Source of the DNA: an uncultured Muribaculaceae bacterium
GTDB taxonomy: Bacteria; Bacteroidota; Bacteroidia; Bacteroidales; Muribaculaceae
DNA: 11,630 bases
Assembly (NCBI GenBank): GCA_938039795.1
Contig: CALHWU010000086.1
Span: 1 to 11,630 of the forward strand
Direction: 5' to 3'
In this document: positions 6,049-11,630 of the stretch, piece after piece
How the letters are laid out: the number at the start of each line of letters is the position of its first letter
Position numbering within the stretch: the stretch's first letter is position 1
The notes under the pieces: model-generated
The model's database searches: none
Told to the model about the DNA's origin: nothing
The model's input: the letters and a program-made list of their open reading frames with translations, nothing else
Program-made: the position numbers and the translations under genes

Positions 6049-7224
6049 TTATCCGATGAGCTTCTCAAGCCCTGTGCAGAGGCGGTCGAGTCCCTCGGCG
6101 AGAGTAGCACGGGGACAGGCGAGATTGACGCGCAGATATCCTTCGCGGCCATACATCTCGCCGGCGTTGACCCATACGCCGAAGTCGGCCTTCAGCTTCT
6201 CCTCAAGCTGCTCCGACGTATATGCGGTTATGGCGCTGACATCGACCATCGGCAGATAGGTGGCCTCCAGCATCGTGACCGGACACTGAGGAAGGCGCTT
6301 CGCCATCGTATCGGCGAAAAAGCGGTAGTTGTCCCAGATATAGTCGCAGAGTTCGTCGATCCAGTCGGCTCCTTCCTGAGTGTATGAAGCCTTGAGGGCG
6401 TCGACCCCGAAGCATGTCAGGTCGCACACCTCGTTGACGTTGACCGCACGGTCGACAGCCTCGCGCACCGCCGCGTCAGGGCAGATGATATTGGAGGTAT
6501 GGAGTCCGGCGGTATTGAACGCCTTCGACGGCGAGGTGCATACGACGGCCGACCTGTCGACAGTACCGTAAGGCACATACTCGCATCCGGGCATGACGAT
6601 CTCGCAGTGGATCTCGTCGCTGACTACACGCACACCGTTCTCCCGGCATATCTCGGCCACCTGTTCCAGCTCCTCCTCGCGCCATGCGCGCCCGGCCGGA
6701 TTGTGGGGATTGCAGAGTATCATCAGCTTCGCGTCGGGGCGTGCTGCAAGTTCGGCCAGGCCGTCAAAATCCATTTCGTAAGTGAAGCGTCCGTCGGGCA
6801 GATCTATGCGCTGCAGAGGATTTTCGAGCAGCAGGCAGTCATTATTGCGCACAGAAGAGAAGAAACAGTTATAGACCGGTGGCTGTATGATCACACCCTC
6901 GCCCGGTTTAACCAGCGCCTTGATGATGGCCGACAGAGCCGGCACCACCCCGGGCACCGGAATGACCATCGATCTGTCGATCGTATAACCGTGGCGCCCC
7001 TCGAACCATCCTTCGAGAGAATCCATGTAGTCCTCGTCGGCAAACGAATAGCCGTACACGCCGCTCTCGGCGCGCCTTATCATAGCCTCGCGCACCACCG
7101 GAGCCGTCTGGAAATCCATGTCGGCCACCCAGAGAGGTATTACTTCACGCTCGGTATATGAATCCCACTTTATCGACGCCGTGTTGCGGCGGGGATTGAT
7201 TCTGTCGAAATCCGATTTGTTCAT
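6049..7224 (-). CDS. MalY/PatB-family PLP-dependent C-S lyase (cystathionine beta-lyase type)
   Basis: A fold-type I aminotransferase-like enzyme. MalY/PatB members cleave the C-S bond of cystathionine, cysteine conjugates or related substrates to pyruvate, ammonia and a thiol; some act as aminotransferases. The 391 residues match family length. Visible motifs are LWVADMDF near the N-terminus (31-38), PVYNCF (116-121), CNPHNPAGR (171-179) contacting PLP, SDEIHCE (202-208) with the PLP-nitrogen aspartate, SPSKAFNTAGL (231-241) with the Schiff-base lysine Lys234, and YLRVNLACPR (363-372) with the carboxylate-binding arginine. All catalytic positions are intact. Its ATG overlaps the stop of the DUF3737 gene by 4 bp (ATGA), a sign of coupled translation, and the MATE gene follows after 15 nt. 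The preferred substrate cannot be told from sequence; cystathionine or a cysteine S-conjugate is most likely. Confidence 0.92.
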   Translation of the reverse strand: MNKSDFDRINPRRNTASIKWDSYTEREVIPLWVADMDFQTAPVVREAMIRRAESGVYGYSFADEDYMDSLEGWFEGRHGYTIDRSMVIPVPGVVPALSAIIKALVKPGEGVIIQPPVYNCFFSSVRNNDCLLLENPLQRIDLPDGRFTYEMDFDGLAELAARPDAKLMILCNPHNPAGRAWREEELEQVAEICRENGVRVVSDEIHCEIVMPGCEYVPYGTVDRSAVVCTSPSKAFNTAGLHTSNIICPDAAVREAVDRAVNVNEVCDLTCFGVDALKASYTQEGADWIDELCDYIWDNYRFFADTMAKRLPQCPVTMLEATYLPMVDVSAITAYTSEQLEEKLKADFGVWVNAGEMYGREGYLRVNLACPRATLAEGLDRLCTGLEKLIG

Positions 7225-8072
7225 TTTTGCTGTGTTACGGTTATTTTGCAGTCGGCCGGGGCCTTGATGTTCACGTCAATTATTATCTCTCCTATCGAAG
7301 GAGCCTCGATAGATCCCGAAGTAGGATTCTTGACCGAAGTCACCGGGCTGTCAATGACCGCCTTGAGCGAGCTCTCCTCGAAAGCGAGATCGCAGTCGGG
7401 ATCGAAAGTACAGTGCTCGAGCACAAGATTGCGGGCATAGCAGAGAGGCTGGGTGCCCGATATGTGGCAGCGCACGAGCCGCAGATTCTCCGAGTGCCAT
7501 CCGAGATATTCGCCGTGAAGTTCCGAGTCGTAGACGGTGACGTTCTCGGTGTTCCAGAAAGCGTCCTTCGACTCGATATGCGCATTGCGTATCTCCACGT
7601 CGCGGCAATACTGGAAGGAATAGTTGCCCTTCTGACGCCAGCGGTCGATGCGGATATCGCTGCAATGCATGAAGAGATAGTCGGCATTGGCCACCTCGCA
7701 GTCGCGGCAGATGATGTTGCGGCAGTGCCAGAGGGTCTCCTGCGCATCCGGAATCCTGACGCCCGACAGACTGAGGCCATCCATCTCACGAAACATCTTG
7801 GGCGCCTCCACCAAAGTGTCGGTCATCACCAGAGCCGAACTGTACCAAAGAGCCGCACGGGCTCCCGGAGTGAACGTGCATCGGCTAATACGGAAACGGT
7901 CGACATGCCAGAACGGATATTTTCCCTCAAACGTGCATCCGACGGCCTCTATGTCGCTGCACTCCTTCAACGCCGATTCGCCGGCATGGACTGTTACATT
8001 TTCAAGTTTCAGGCCACGGGAGGCAAACAACGGCCTCTCACCGCCAAACTCTTCGTTCTTTATCTCTTTCAT
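7221..8072 (-). CDS. DUF3737 family protein, right-handed beta-helix with aromatic ladder
   Basis: A 283-residue protein of the DUF3737 family, recognised by the N-terminal GGERPLFASRGLKLENVTV and the overall repeat pattern. It has no signal peptide, so it is probably cytoplasmic. Residues 50-235 contain about ten turns of 19-21 residues. Each has a bulky aromatic or hydrophobic pair followed by a short polar link and an aliphatic strand: PFWHVDRF, ALWYSSAL, MFREMDGL, TLWHCRNI, LFMHCSDI, SFQYCRDV, AFWNTENV, LGWHSENL, PLCYARNL, LAFEESSL. Such spacing is typical of a parallel beta-helix with stacked side chains. No catalytic motif is evident and the family's function is not established. It is the first gene of the apparent five-gene operon, overlaps the C-S lyase gene by 4 bp, and lies about 25 nt downstream of a -7 promoter element. 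I recall DUF3737 genes neighbouring PatB-like genes elsewhere, which would suggest a functional link. Confidence 0.88.
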   Translation of the reverse strand: MKEIKNEEFGGERPLFASRGLKLENVTVHAGESALKECSDIEAVGCTFEGKYPFWHVDRFRISRCTFTPGARAALWYSSALVMTDTLVEAPKMFREMDGLSLSGVRIPDAQETLWHCRNIICRDCEVANADYLFMHCSDIRIDRWRQKGNYSFQYCRDVEIRNAHIESKDAFWNTENVTVYDSELHGEYLGWHSENLRLVRCHISGTQPLCYARNLVLEHCTFDPDCDLAFEESSLKAVIDSPVTSVKNPTSGSIEAPSIGEIIIDVNIKAPADCKITVTQQK

Positions 8073-8097
8073 AGCATTTGCTTTTCTTTTCAGAATG

Positions 8098-8105
8098 CAA
8101 AATTA
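8098..8105 (-). promoter_or_regulatory. -7 element upstream of the DUF3737-to-ThiF operon
   Basis: TAATTTTG followed by C on the minus strand exactly matches the Bacteroidota -7 consensus TAnnTTTG. It lies 25 nt before the DUF3737 ATG, implying a leader of about 20 nt. No TTTG occurs at the expected -33 distance (the sequence there is TTCGGG), so the upstream box is weak. Confidence 0.55.
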
Positions 8106-8179
8106 CTCATTCTTTTCGCTTTTAACCCGAAGAATGATAAAAATGGCGCCTTCAGACCAGCATTCAACGAAAATTACAT

Positions 8180-8187
8180 TAAATTTG
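8180..8187 (+). promoter_or_regulatory. -7 element upstream of the phospholipase gene
   Basis: TAAATTTG followed by C on the plus strand matches TAnnTTTG and ends 19 nt before the ATG at 8207. A clear -33 TTTG is lacking. Together with the opposing box at 8098-8105 it makes 8073-8206 a divergent promoter region; nothing else was seen in that 134-bp gap. Confidence 0.5.
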
Positions 8188-8206
8188 CACTACCATATCC
8201 ACCACC

Positions 8207-9097
8207 ATGTCATTTTCCCTTCACCCTACAGTGAATCCAATATCATATTATATACGCATTACTGTCTGCGTGGCCATTCTGGCTGCGGCTGGATGTATCG
8301 ACGCACGCTCACAGATAGTCCGTACAGATTCGGTAGCTGGCAGTGTCATCAGTTCCGACAGTATCAGAAAGGCTTTCGATGACGGCCCGTATTTCGGTCT
8401 CTACAAAGACAACTACTTTATTTTCGGCACTTCGGTGGGACAACGTCCGACCAAAGAGAATTCCAATATCAAATTCCAGATATCCATATCGCAGCGTCTC
8501 ACCAAGCAGGTGATGCCGCTCCACAGCTATCTCTTCCTGTTCTACACCCAGAAGTGCTTCTGGAACGTGCTTGAGAACTCAATGCCCATGACCGACCTCA
8601 ACTTCAACCCGGGTATCGGACTTGCAAAACCGCTGTTTGTCAAAAACCGGTATATAGGCAAAGCCTTCCTGCTGGCCGAACATGAGAGCAACGGCCGCGA
8701 CGGGACGGCCTCACGTTCATGGAACAAGATATCGTTCGGAGGAAACATAATCATAGGGCCGCAGGTGCAGGTGCATGCAAAATTCTGGATACCCATCATC
8801 GACGGCGCGGAAAACAAAGACATACTCGATTATTGCGGCATATACCAGGTGGGCACGTCGTTCACCACCCTCAACCGACGCTTCGGCGCCTCGGTGATAC
8901 TCACCAAGCGCAAGGGATGGCGACTCAACTACAATACGATCATAGAGCTTAATTACAGGATATTCCCACGCGACAACCAGTATCTTTTCCTGCAGTATTA
9001 CAACGGCTACGGGGAGGGTCTGCTCGCCTACAAGGAATTCCACACACAGCTCCGAGTGGGCATTGTCATCAAGCCCACACTGTTCTCCGACTATTAA
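8207..9097 (+). CDS. pldA: Outer-membrane phospholipase A1 (OMPLA/PldA family)
   Basis: A beta-barrel acyl hydrolase of the outer membrane that degrades phospholipids misplaced in the outer leaflet, normally activated by calcium and dimerisation. The 296-residue protein has a hydrophobic segment at about 18-29 (VCVAILAAAG) consistent with a signal peptide, followed by CIDARSQ. The catalytic set of E. coli OMPLA (His142, Ser144, Asn156) is reproduced with exact spacing in AEHESNGRDGTASRSWN: His159, Ser161 and Asn173. Preceding family phrases FYTQKCFWN (112-120) and FNPGIGLAKPL are present. The rest is amphipathic strands rich in aromatics, ending LRVGIVIKPTLFSDY as expected for a barrel. Length fits the family. 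A -7 box precedes the gene and the next gene starts 14 nt after its stop, so the two are probably co-transcribed. The gene symbol follows the family; orthology to enterobacterial PldA is not implied. Confidence 0.9.
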   Translation: MSFSLHPTVNPISYYIRITVCVAILAAAGCIDARSQIVRTDSVAGSVISSDSIRKAFDDGPYFGLYKDNYFIFGTSVGQRPTKENSNIKFQISISQRLTKQVMPLHSYLFLFYTQKCFWNVLENSMPMTDLNFNPGIGLAKPLFVKNRYIGKAFLLAEHESNGRDGTASRSWNKISFGGNIIIGPQVQVHAKFWIPIIDGAENKDILDYCGIYQVGTSFTTLNRRFGASVILTKRKGWRLNYNTIIELNYRIFPRDNQYLFLQYYNGYGEGLLAYKEFHTQLRVGIVIKPTLFSDY

Positions 9098-9111
9098 CCA
9101 TTCACACATTT

Positions 9112-10059
9112 ATGATGAGATCATTCAGGATTTTTATCGCGGCGGCCGCAGTGCTCGCCGCTGCCGTTCCTGCAGCTTCCCAGGAGCCGCTGAAGGCGAA
9201 AATCATGAGCTACAACGTCAGAAACGGAGTGGGATACGACAATAAGCGCGACATAGCCCGCACCGCCAACGTCATACTGCGCCAGCACCCCGACGTTGTG
9301 GCCGTACAGGAGGTAGACAGCGTGACCGGACGCAGCGGAGGCCGCTACGTGCTCGGCGATCTGGCAGCAGCCACCGGCATGCACGCCACTTTCGCTCCGG
9401 CCATAGACTACGACGGCGGCAAATACGGCATAGGCATGCTGAGCCGCGAAGAGCCCCTGAGCGTGAAGAAAGTCGCTCTGCCTGGCCGGGAGGAGGCACG
9501 CGCTCTCCTTATCGCTGAATTTCCGGATTATGTGGCGGCATGCACGCATCTGTCGCTGACGCCTGCCGACGCCGAGGCCTCTGTAGCCATTATCAGAGAT
9601 GCAGCCAGGGCTGCCGGCAAACCGCTGATACTGTGCGGAGATTTCAATTCATATCCCGACTCCCCCGTGATAAAGCATCTTGAAGAGAGTTTCACCAGAG
9701 TATGCGACGACAAGCCGACATTTCCCGCACCAGAACCCAAGGAAAAGATCGATTTCATAATGATCAGCAAGGATTCCGGAGCAAGAGGCCGCGGCTACCG
9801 GGTGGTGGAGGCTCCGGTGGAAAGCGATCACCGGCCTGTTGTAGCTGACATTTATCTGCCCACACCGGCCGATCGGATCATATACCACCAGCCATATCTG
9901 CAGAACATGAGCCAGGATGGTGCGGTGACCGTAATGTACCAGACACGGCCGCTATGCACAAGCTCAGTGGAATACGGCACGGACACCATCAACACTCTCT
10001 CCGTGCGACAGCTCATCGGAGGTCAGGAGGCGGTGCATGAACATCCATCTTATGGCTGA
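9112..10059 (+). CDS. Secreted endonuclease/exonuclease/phosphatase-fold protein fused to a broken phosphatase module
   Basis: The first 250 residues are a complete exported phosphodiesterase/phosphatase of the EEP superfamily (DNase I, sphingomyelinase, inositol phosphatase fold). It has a signal peptide of about 23 residues ending PAASQ. The metal and catalytic motifs are intact: SYNVRNG (Asn35), VQEVDS (Glu67), CTHLSL (His146), CGDFNSYPDSP (Asp177, Asn179), KIDFIM (Asp214) and ESDHRPVVADIYL (Asp239, His240). After residue 253 the frame enters IIYHQPYLQNMSQDGAVTVMYQT, which looks like the fibronectin-like N-domain of purple-acid-phosphatase-type enzymes. It stops prematurely at TGA 10057-10059 after GGQEAVHEHPSYG. 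The rest of the phosphatase is found downstream in two other frames. The EEP domain may still work as a truncated protein; its substrate is unknown. It follows the phospholipase gene by 14 nt, suggesting a shared role in handling phospho-compounds outside the inner membrane. Confidence 0.8.
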   Translation: MMRSFRIFIAAAAVLAAAVPAASQEPLKAKIMSYNVRNGVGYDNKRDIARTANVILRQHPDVVAVQEVDSVTGRSGGRYVLGDLAAATGMHATFAPAIDYDGGKYGIGMLSREEPLSVKKVALPGREEARALLIAEFPDYVAACTHLSLTPADAEASVAIIRDAARAAGKPLILCGDFNSYPDSPVIKHLEESFTRVCDDKPTFPAPEPKEKIDFIMISKDSGARGRGYRVVEAPVESDHRPVVADIYLPTPADRIIYHQPYLQNMSQDGAVTVMYQTRPLCTSSVEYGTDTINTLSVRQLIGGQEAVHEHPSYG

Positions 10060-10541
10060 CGCGTTCGGACTCGCCGACCGTCCGGGCGTATTCATCAGAG
10101 GCAACCATGAGATACGCAACGCCTATTCGATCGGCCTGCGCAGTCTTTTCGACATCACTCGTGGACCGTAACGACGAACTCACCTACGGCGCGTTCAACT
10201 GGGGCGACACACGCTTCGTCACACTCGACTGCGGAGAGGACAAACCCGACACCACATGGGTGTATATACCCGTGTGGGGCAACACCGACAGCTACCAGCC
10301 ATGCACCCAGCTCTGGGCTCCACTGCTGTCGAAAGCGCCGTTTGACATCAATATTACAGCCCATGTCCACGAATACAACCGCATTGATCCAAAGCGTGGC
10401 GAGAATCCGTTTCCGGTCATTGTGGGAGGCGGTTACGACCTCGACGGCGCGACAGTGACTGTGCTTCGCCGCCGAGGCGACAGCATGAGCGTGACCGTGC
10501 TTGGAGCCGACGGACGCACGATTGACGCTTTCCAGCTCTGA
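10022..10541 (+). pseudogene. Decayed C-terminal purple-acid-phosphatase-like domain
   Basis: Remnants of a calcineurin-like metallophosphoesterase continue the upstream protein in other frames. Frame from about 10037 to stop 10171 reads MADAFGLADRPGVFIRGNHEIRNAYSIGLRSLFD, with the metal-binding GNHE motif. Frame from about 10160 to stop 10541 reads DELTYGAFNWGDTRFVTLDCGEDKPDTTWVY, then IPVWGNTDSYQPC, then NITAHVHEYNRI with a GHxH-like metal motif written AHVH, and VIVGGGYDL. The N-terminal metal motifs (D-x-H or GDxxD) expected before GNHE are absent, and the segment between TTWVY and IPVWGN that should carry the catalytic histidine pair is missing. So there are at least two frame changes and two deletions. 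A 144-residue open frame from ATG 10107 covers the last part but is unlikely to be a genuine protein. This looks like decay rather than one sequencing error, because sequence is missing as well as shifted. Confidence 0.8.
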
Positions 10542-10558
10542 ACCATAAAGCCTGCATG

Positions 10559-10596
10559 TGCGTTATGTGTCTGTCAAATCCAACCAACATAACGCA
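10559..10596 (+). repeat. Inverted repeat directly upstream of the 84-aa gene
   Basis: TGCGTTATGT (10559-10568) and ACATAACGCA (10587-10596) are perfect 10-bp inverted repeats with an 18-nt spacer. The right arm ends 2 nt before the ATG at 10599 and the left arm lies 17 nt after the phosphatase remnant's stop. It could be a dimeric regulator's operator or an RNA hairpin that hides the start. There is no T-tract, so a simple terminator is less likely. Confidence 0.55.
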
Positions 10597-10598
10597 TC

Positions 10599-10853
10599 AT
10601 GAACAACCGTCTGCAAACAATAGATGACGTCAGAGTAGAAATCAACGACATCAACGGCAAGACCGTCTCCGACTATCAGGGATCGGGCTACCACAATGTG
10701 GAAGAAGCCGTAATGGCAGCCTACGAAGGTGGGCCGGCCAATCTGCTCGACATCCGCGACTATACTTTCACAGTCAGAAACCTCTCCACCGGCACCATGG
10801 GTCGATACCGCATGAATGCCCACGACCATCTGAAAATTCTTCCCGAAGAATAA
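10599..10853 (+). CDS. Small conserved-looking protein of unknown function, 84 aa
   Basis: I do not recognise this protein. It is 84 residues, acidic at the ends, without a signal peptide, membrane segment or cysteine, so it is probably cytoplasmic. It looks like a compact alpha/beta domain: strands around VRVEINDINGKTVSDY (11-26), a helix at HNVEEAVMAAYEG (32-44), then DYTFTVRNLSTGTMGRYRMN (54-73) as two further strands. The composition (few rare residues, clear strand-helix-strand alternation), the clean ATG with no overlap, and the terminator-like repeat after the stop support a real gene. It sits alone between a decayed phosphatase gene and a convergent dehydrogenase gene, with a 10-bp inverted repeat immediately before the start. 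No function is proposed. Confidence 0.6.
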   Translation: MNNRLQTIDDVRVEINDINGKTVSDYQGSGYHNVEEAVMAAYEGGPANLLDIRDYTFTVRNLSTGTMGRYRMNAHDHLKILPEE

Positions 10854-10874
10854 CCGGTTTGTTCCCATAAGACG

Positions 10875-10916
10875 CGGCCGCATCCGGGCTCTGGATAGAG
10901 CAACAGGATGCGGCCG
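10875..10916. terminator. GC-rich inverted repeat, probable bidirectional terminator
   Basis: CGGCCGCATCC (10875-10885) pairs perfectly with GGATGCGGCCG (10906-10916), and an inner GCTCT/AGAGC stem (10888-10892 with 10897-10901) closes on GGAT. It lies between convergent genes ending at 10853 (+) and 10952 (-). T-tracts are short on both sides. Placement and stability make a shared terminator the likeliest role. Confidence 0.65.
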
Positions 10917-10951
10917 ACTGTCTATGTTTGTGTCTGCTACGGAGACGTGGA

Positions 10952-11630
10952 TCAGTCCATCTCCAGATCAAGATTGAGCACCTCGTGCCAGGGAAGTCCC
11001 TGCAGAGAGAGCTGTTCCATGAAAGGATCGGGATCAAACTCCTCGACATTATGCACTCCGGGCTTCTTCCATAGCCCCTTGAGATACATCATGGCGCCTA
11101 TCATGGCCGGAACGCCCGTGGTGTAGCTGACGGCCTGCATGCCGGTCTCACGGTAGGCCTCCTCATGCGAGCAGTTGTTGTAGATGTAGTATGTAAGATG
11201 CTTGCCATCCTTGTCGAGGCCGGAGATACGGCAGCCGATAGACGTCTCGCCATGATAGTTTTCTCCGAGATCCTGCGGATTGGGAAGTACGGCCTTCAGG
11301 AACTGCAGCGGCACGATCTTGGTGCCGTTGTAGTCGATCTCGTCGATACGGGCCATGCCTATATCCTGGATCACGCGCAGATGGGTCAGATACTCCTGCC
11401 CGAATGTCATCCAGAAGCGTGCGCGCTTTATCGACGGGAAATTCTGCACGAGGCTTTCGAGCTCCTCGTGATAGAGCAGATACGACTCGCGGCCGCCGAT
11501 ATTGGGATAGGTCAGATTGCGGTGTATCTCGAGCGGCCCCGTTGTCACCCACTTGCCGTCCTGATAATAACGGCCGTTCTGCGTGATCTCGCGTATGTTG
11601 ATCTCCGGATTGAAGTTGGTGGCGAAAGCC
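10952..11630 (-). CDS. Carboxynorspermidine/carboxyspermidine dehydrogenase (5' end outside window)
   Basis: A saccharopine-dehydrogenase-like NADPH enzyme that condenses aspartate semialdehyde with putrescine or diaminopropane to give carboxy(nor)spermidine, which is then decarboxylated to spermidine or norspermidine. This is the polyamine route used by many Bacteroidota. The open frame runs off the right edge without a start, so at least 225 codons are visible, the C-terminal part of a protein usually near 400 residues. The N-terminal NADP-binding Rossmann motif is outside the window. Diagnostic segments include NPEINIREI close to the window edge, TYPNIGGRESYLLYHEELES, FWMTFGQEYLTHL, IVPLQFLKAVLPNP, SYTTGVPAMIGAMMYLKG and GVHNVEEFDPDPFME, which match the Vibrio enzyme as I remember it. 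An ATG in frame at 11548 is internal, not the start. The gene ends after a terminator-like repeat shared with a convergent small gene. Confidence 0.9.
   Translation of the reverse strand, partial: AFATNFNPEINIREITQNGRYYQDGKWVTTGPLEIHRNLTYPNIGGRESYLLYHEELESLVQNFPSIKRARFWMTFGQEYLTHLRVIQDIGMARIDEIDYNGTKIVPLQFLKAVLPNPQDLGENYHGETSIGCRISGLDKDGKHLTYYIYNNCSHEEAYRETGMQAVSYTTGVPAMIGAMMYLKGLWKKPGVHNVEEFDPDPFMEQLSLQGLPWHEVLNLDLEMD

Noticed and set aside
5215..7161. Long plus-strand open frames opposite the MATE and C-S lyase genes
   Set aside because: High GC at third positions makes long antisense frames common here. The translations are histidine- and arginine-rich with no domains.
7227..8234. Plus-strand open frame of 335 codons opposite DUF3737
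   Set aside because: It is a shadow created by the codon usage of the DUF3737 gene. It crosses the divergent promoter region and overlaps the phospholipase start, and its translation has no recognisable domain.
8717..9549. Minus-strand open frames of 130 and 142 codons across the phospholipase and EEP genes
   Set aside because: Both are antisense to proteins with complete catalytic motif sets; the translations show no family features.
10107..10541. Independent 144-aa protein starting at ATG 10107
   Set aside because: Its first 18 or so residues are an out-of-frame reading of the GNHEIRNAYSIGLRSLFD segment, and homology begins only at about 10160. It is a fragment of the decayed phosphatase.
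1..11630. CRISPR array, insertion sequence, integrase or attachment sites, tRNA or rRNA
   Set aside because: No regularly spaced direct repeats, transposase or integrase motifs, or cloverleaf-like segments were seen on either strand.

Overview
The window looks like a chromosomal segment from a gut-type Bacteroidales, probably a Muribaculaceae-like member of the Bacteroidota. The evidence is the gene families present (BF3164-like propeller lipoprotein, fimbrillin-like lipoprotein, DUF3737, carboxynorspermidine dehydrogenase), the near absence of Shine-Dalgarno sequences, and promoter elements of the Bacteroidota type (TAnnTTTG, in one case with an upstream TTTG 20 nt away). The genus is an inference. 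Most of the DNA reads as ordinary, fairly GC-rich housekeeping or accessory genome. There is no CRISPR array, insertion sequence, tRNA, rRNA or phage module.

Left part (1-2890). The 3' two thirds of a SufS-type cysteine desulfurase enters from the left edge. A secreted lipoprotein with a six-bladed propeller signature (850-1899, +) converges on a short fimbrillin-like lipoprotein (2028-2645, -). A perfect 38-bp palindrome between them is the likely bidirectional terminator. Upstream of the second lipoprotein is a complete bacterial SRP RNA (4.5S, ffs) gene on the minus strand (2694-2790). It has a textbook Bacteroidota promoter, a 7-bp closing helix and a U7 tail.

Middle part (2873-8105). 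Five minus-strand genes are packed as one apparent operon, in transcription order DUF3737, MalY/PatB-like C-S lyase, MATE transporter, biotin synthase BioB, and a ThiF/MoeB-like E1 adenylyltransferase. The gaps are a 4-bp overlap, then 15, 21 and 17 nt. A -7 element lies just upstream of the DUF3737 gene. Three of the five enzymes belong to families that move sulfur (C-S lyase, BioB, E1-like activation). This makes the cluster the most interesting hypothesis in the window.

Right part (8180-11630). Divergent from that operon, an outer-membrane phospholipase A1 is followed after 14 nt by a secreted endonuclease/exonuclease/phosphatase-fold protein. The reading frame of that protein runs on into a purple-acid-phosphatase-like module that has visibly decayed: two frame changes, a missing metal-site segment and an internal deletion. 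An 84-residue protein of unknown function follows, with an inverted repeat immediately before its start. It converges on the 3' two thirds of a carboxynorspermidine dehydrogenase that runs off the right edge. A GC-rich inverted repeat between these two is the likely terminator.
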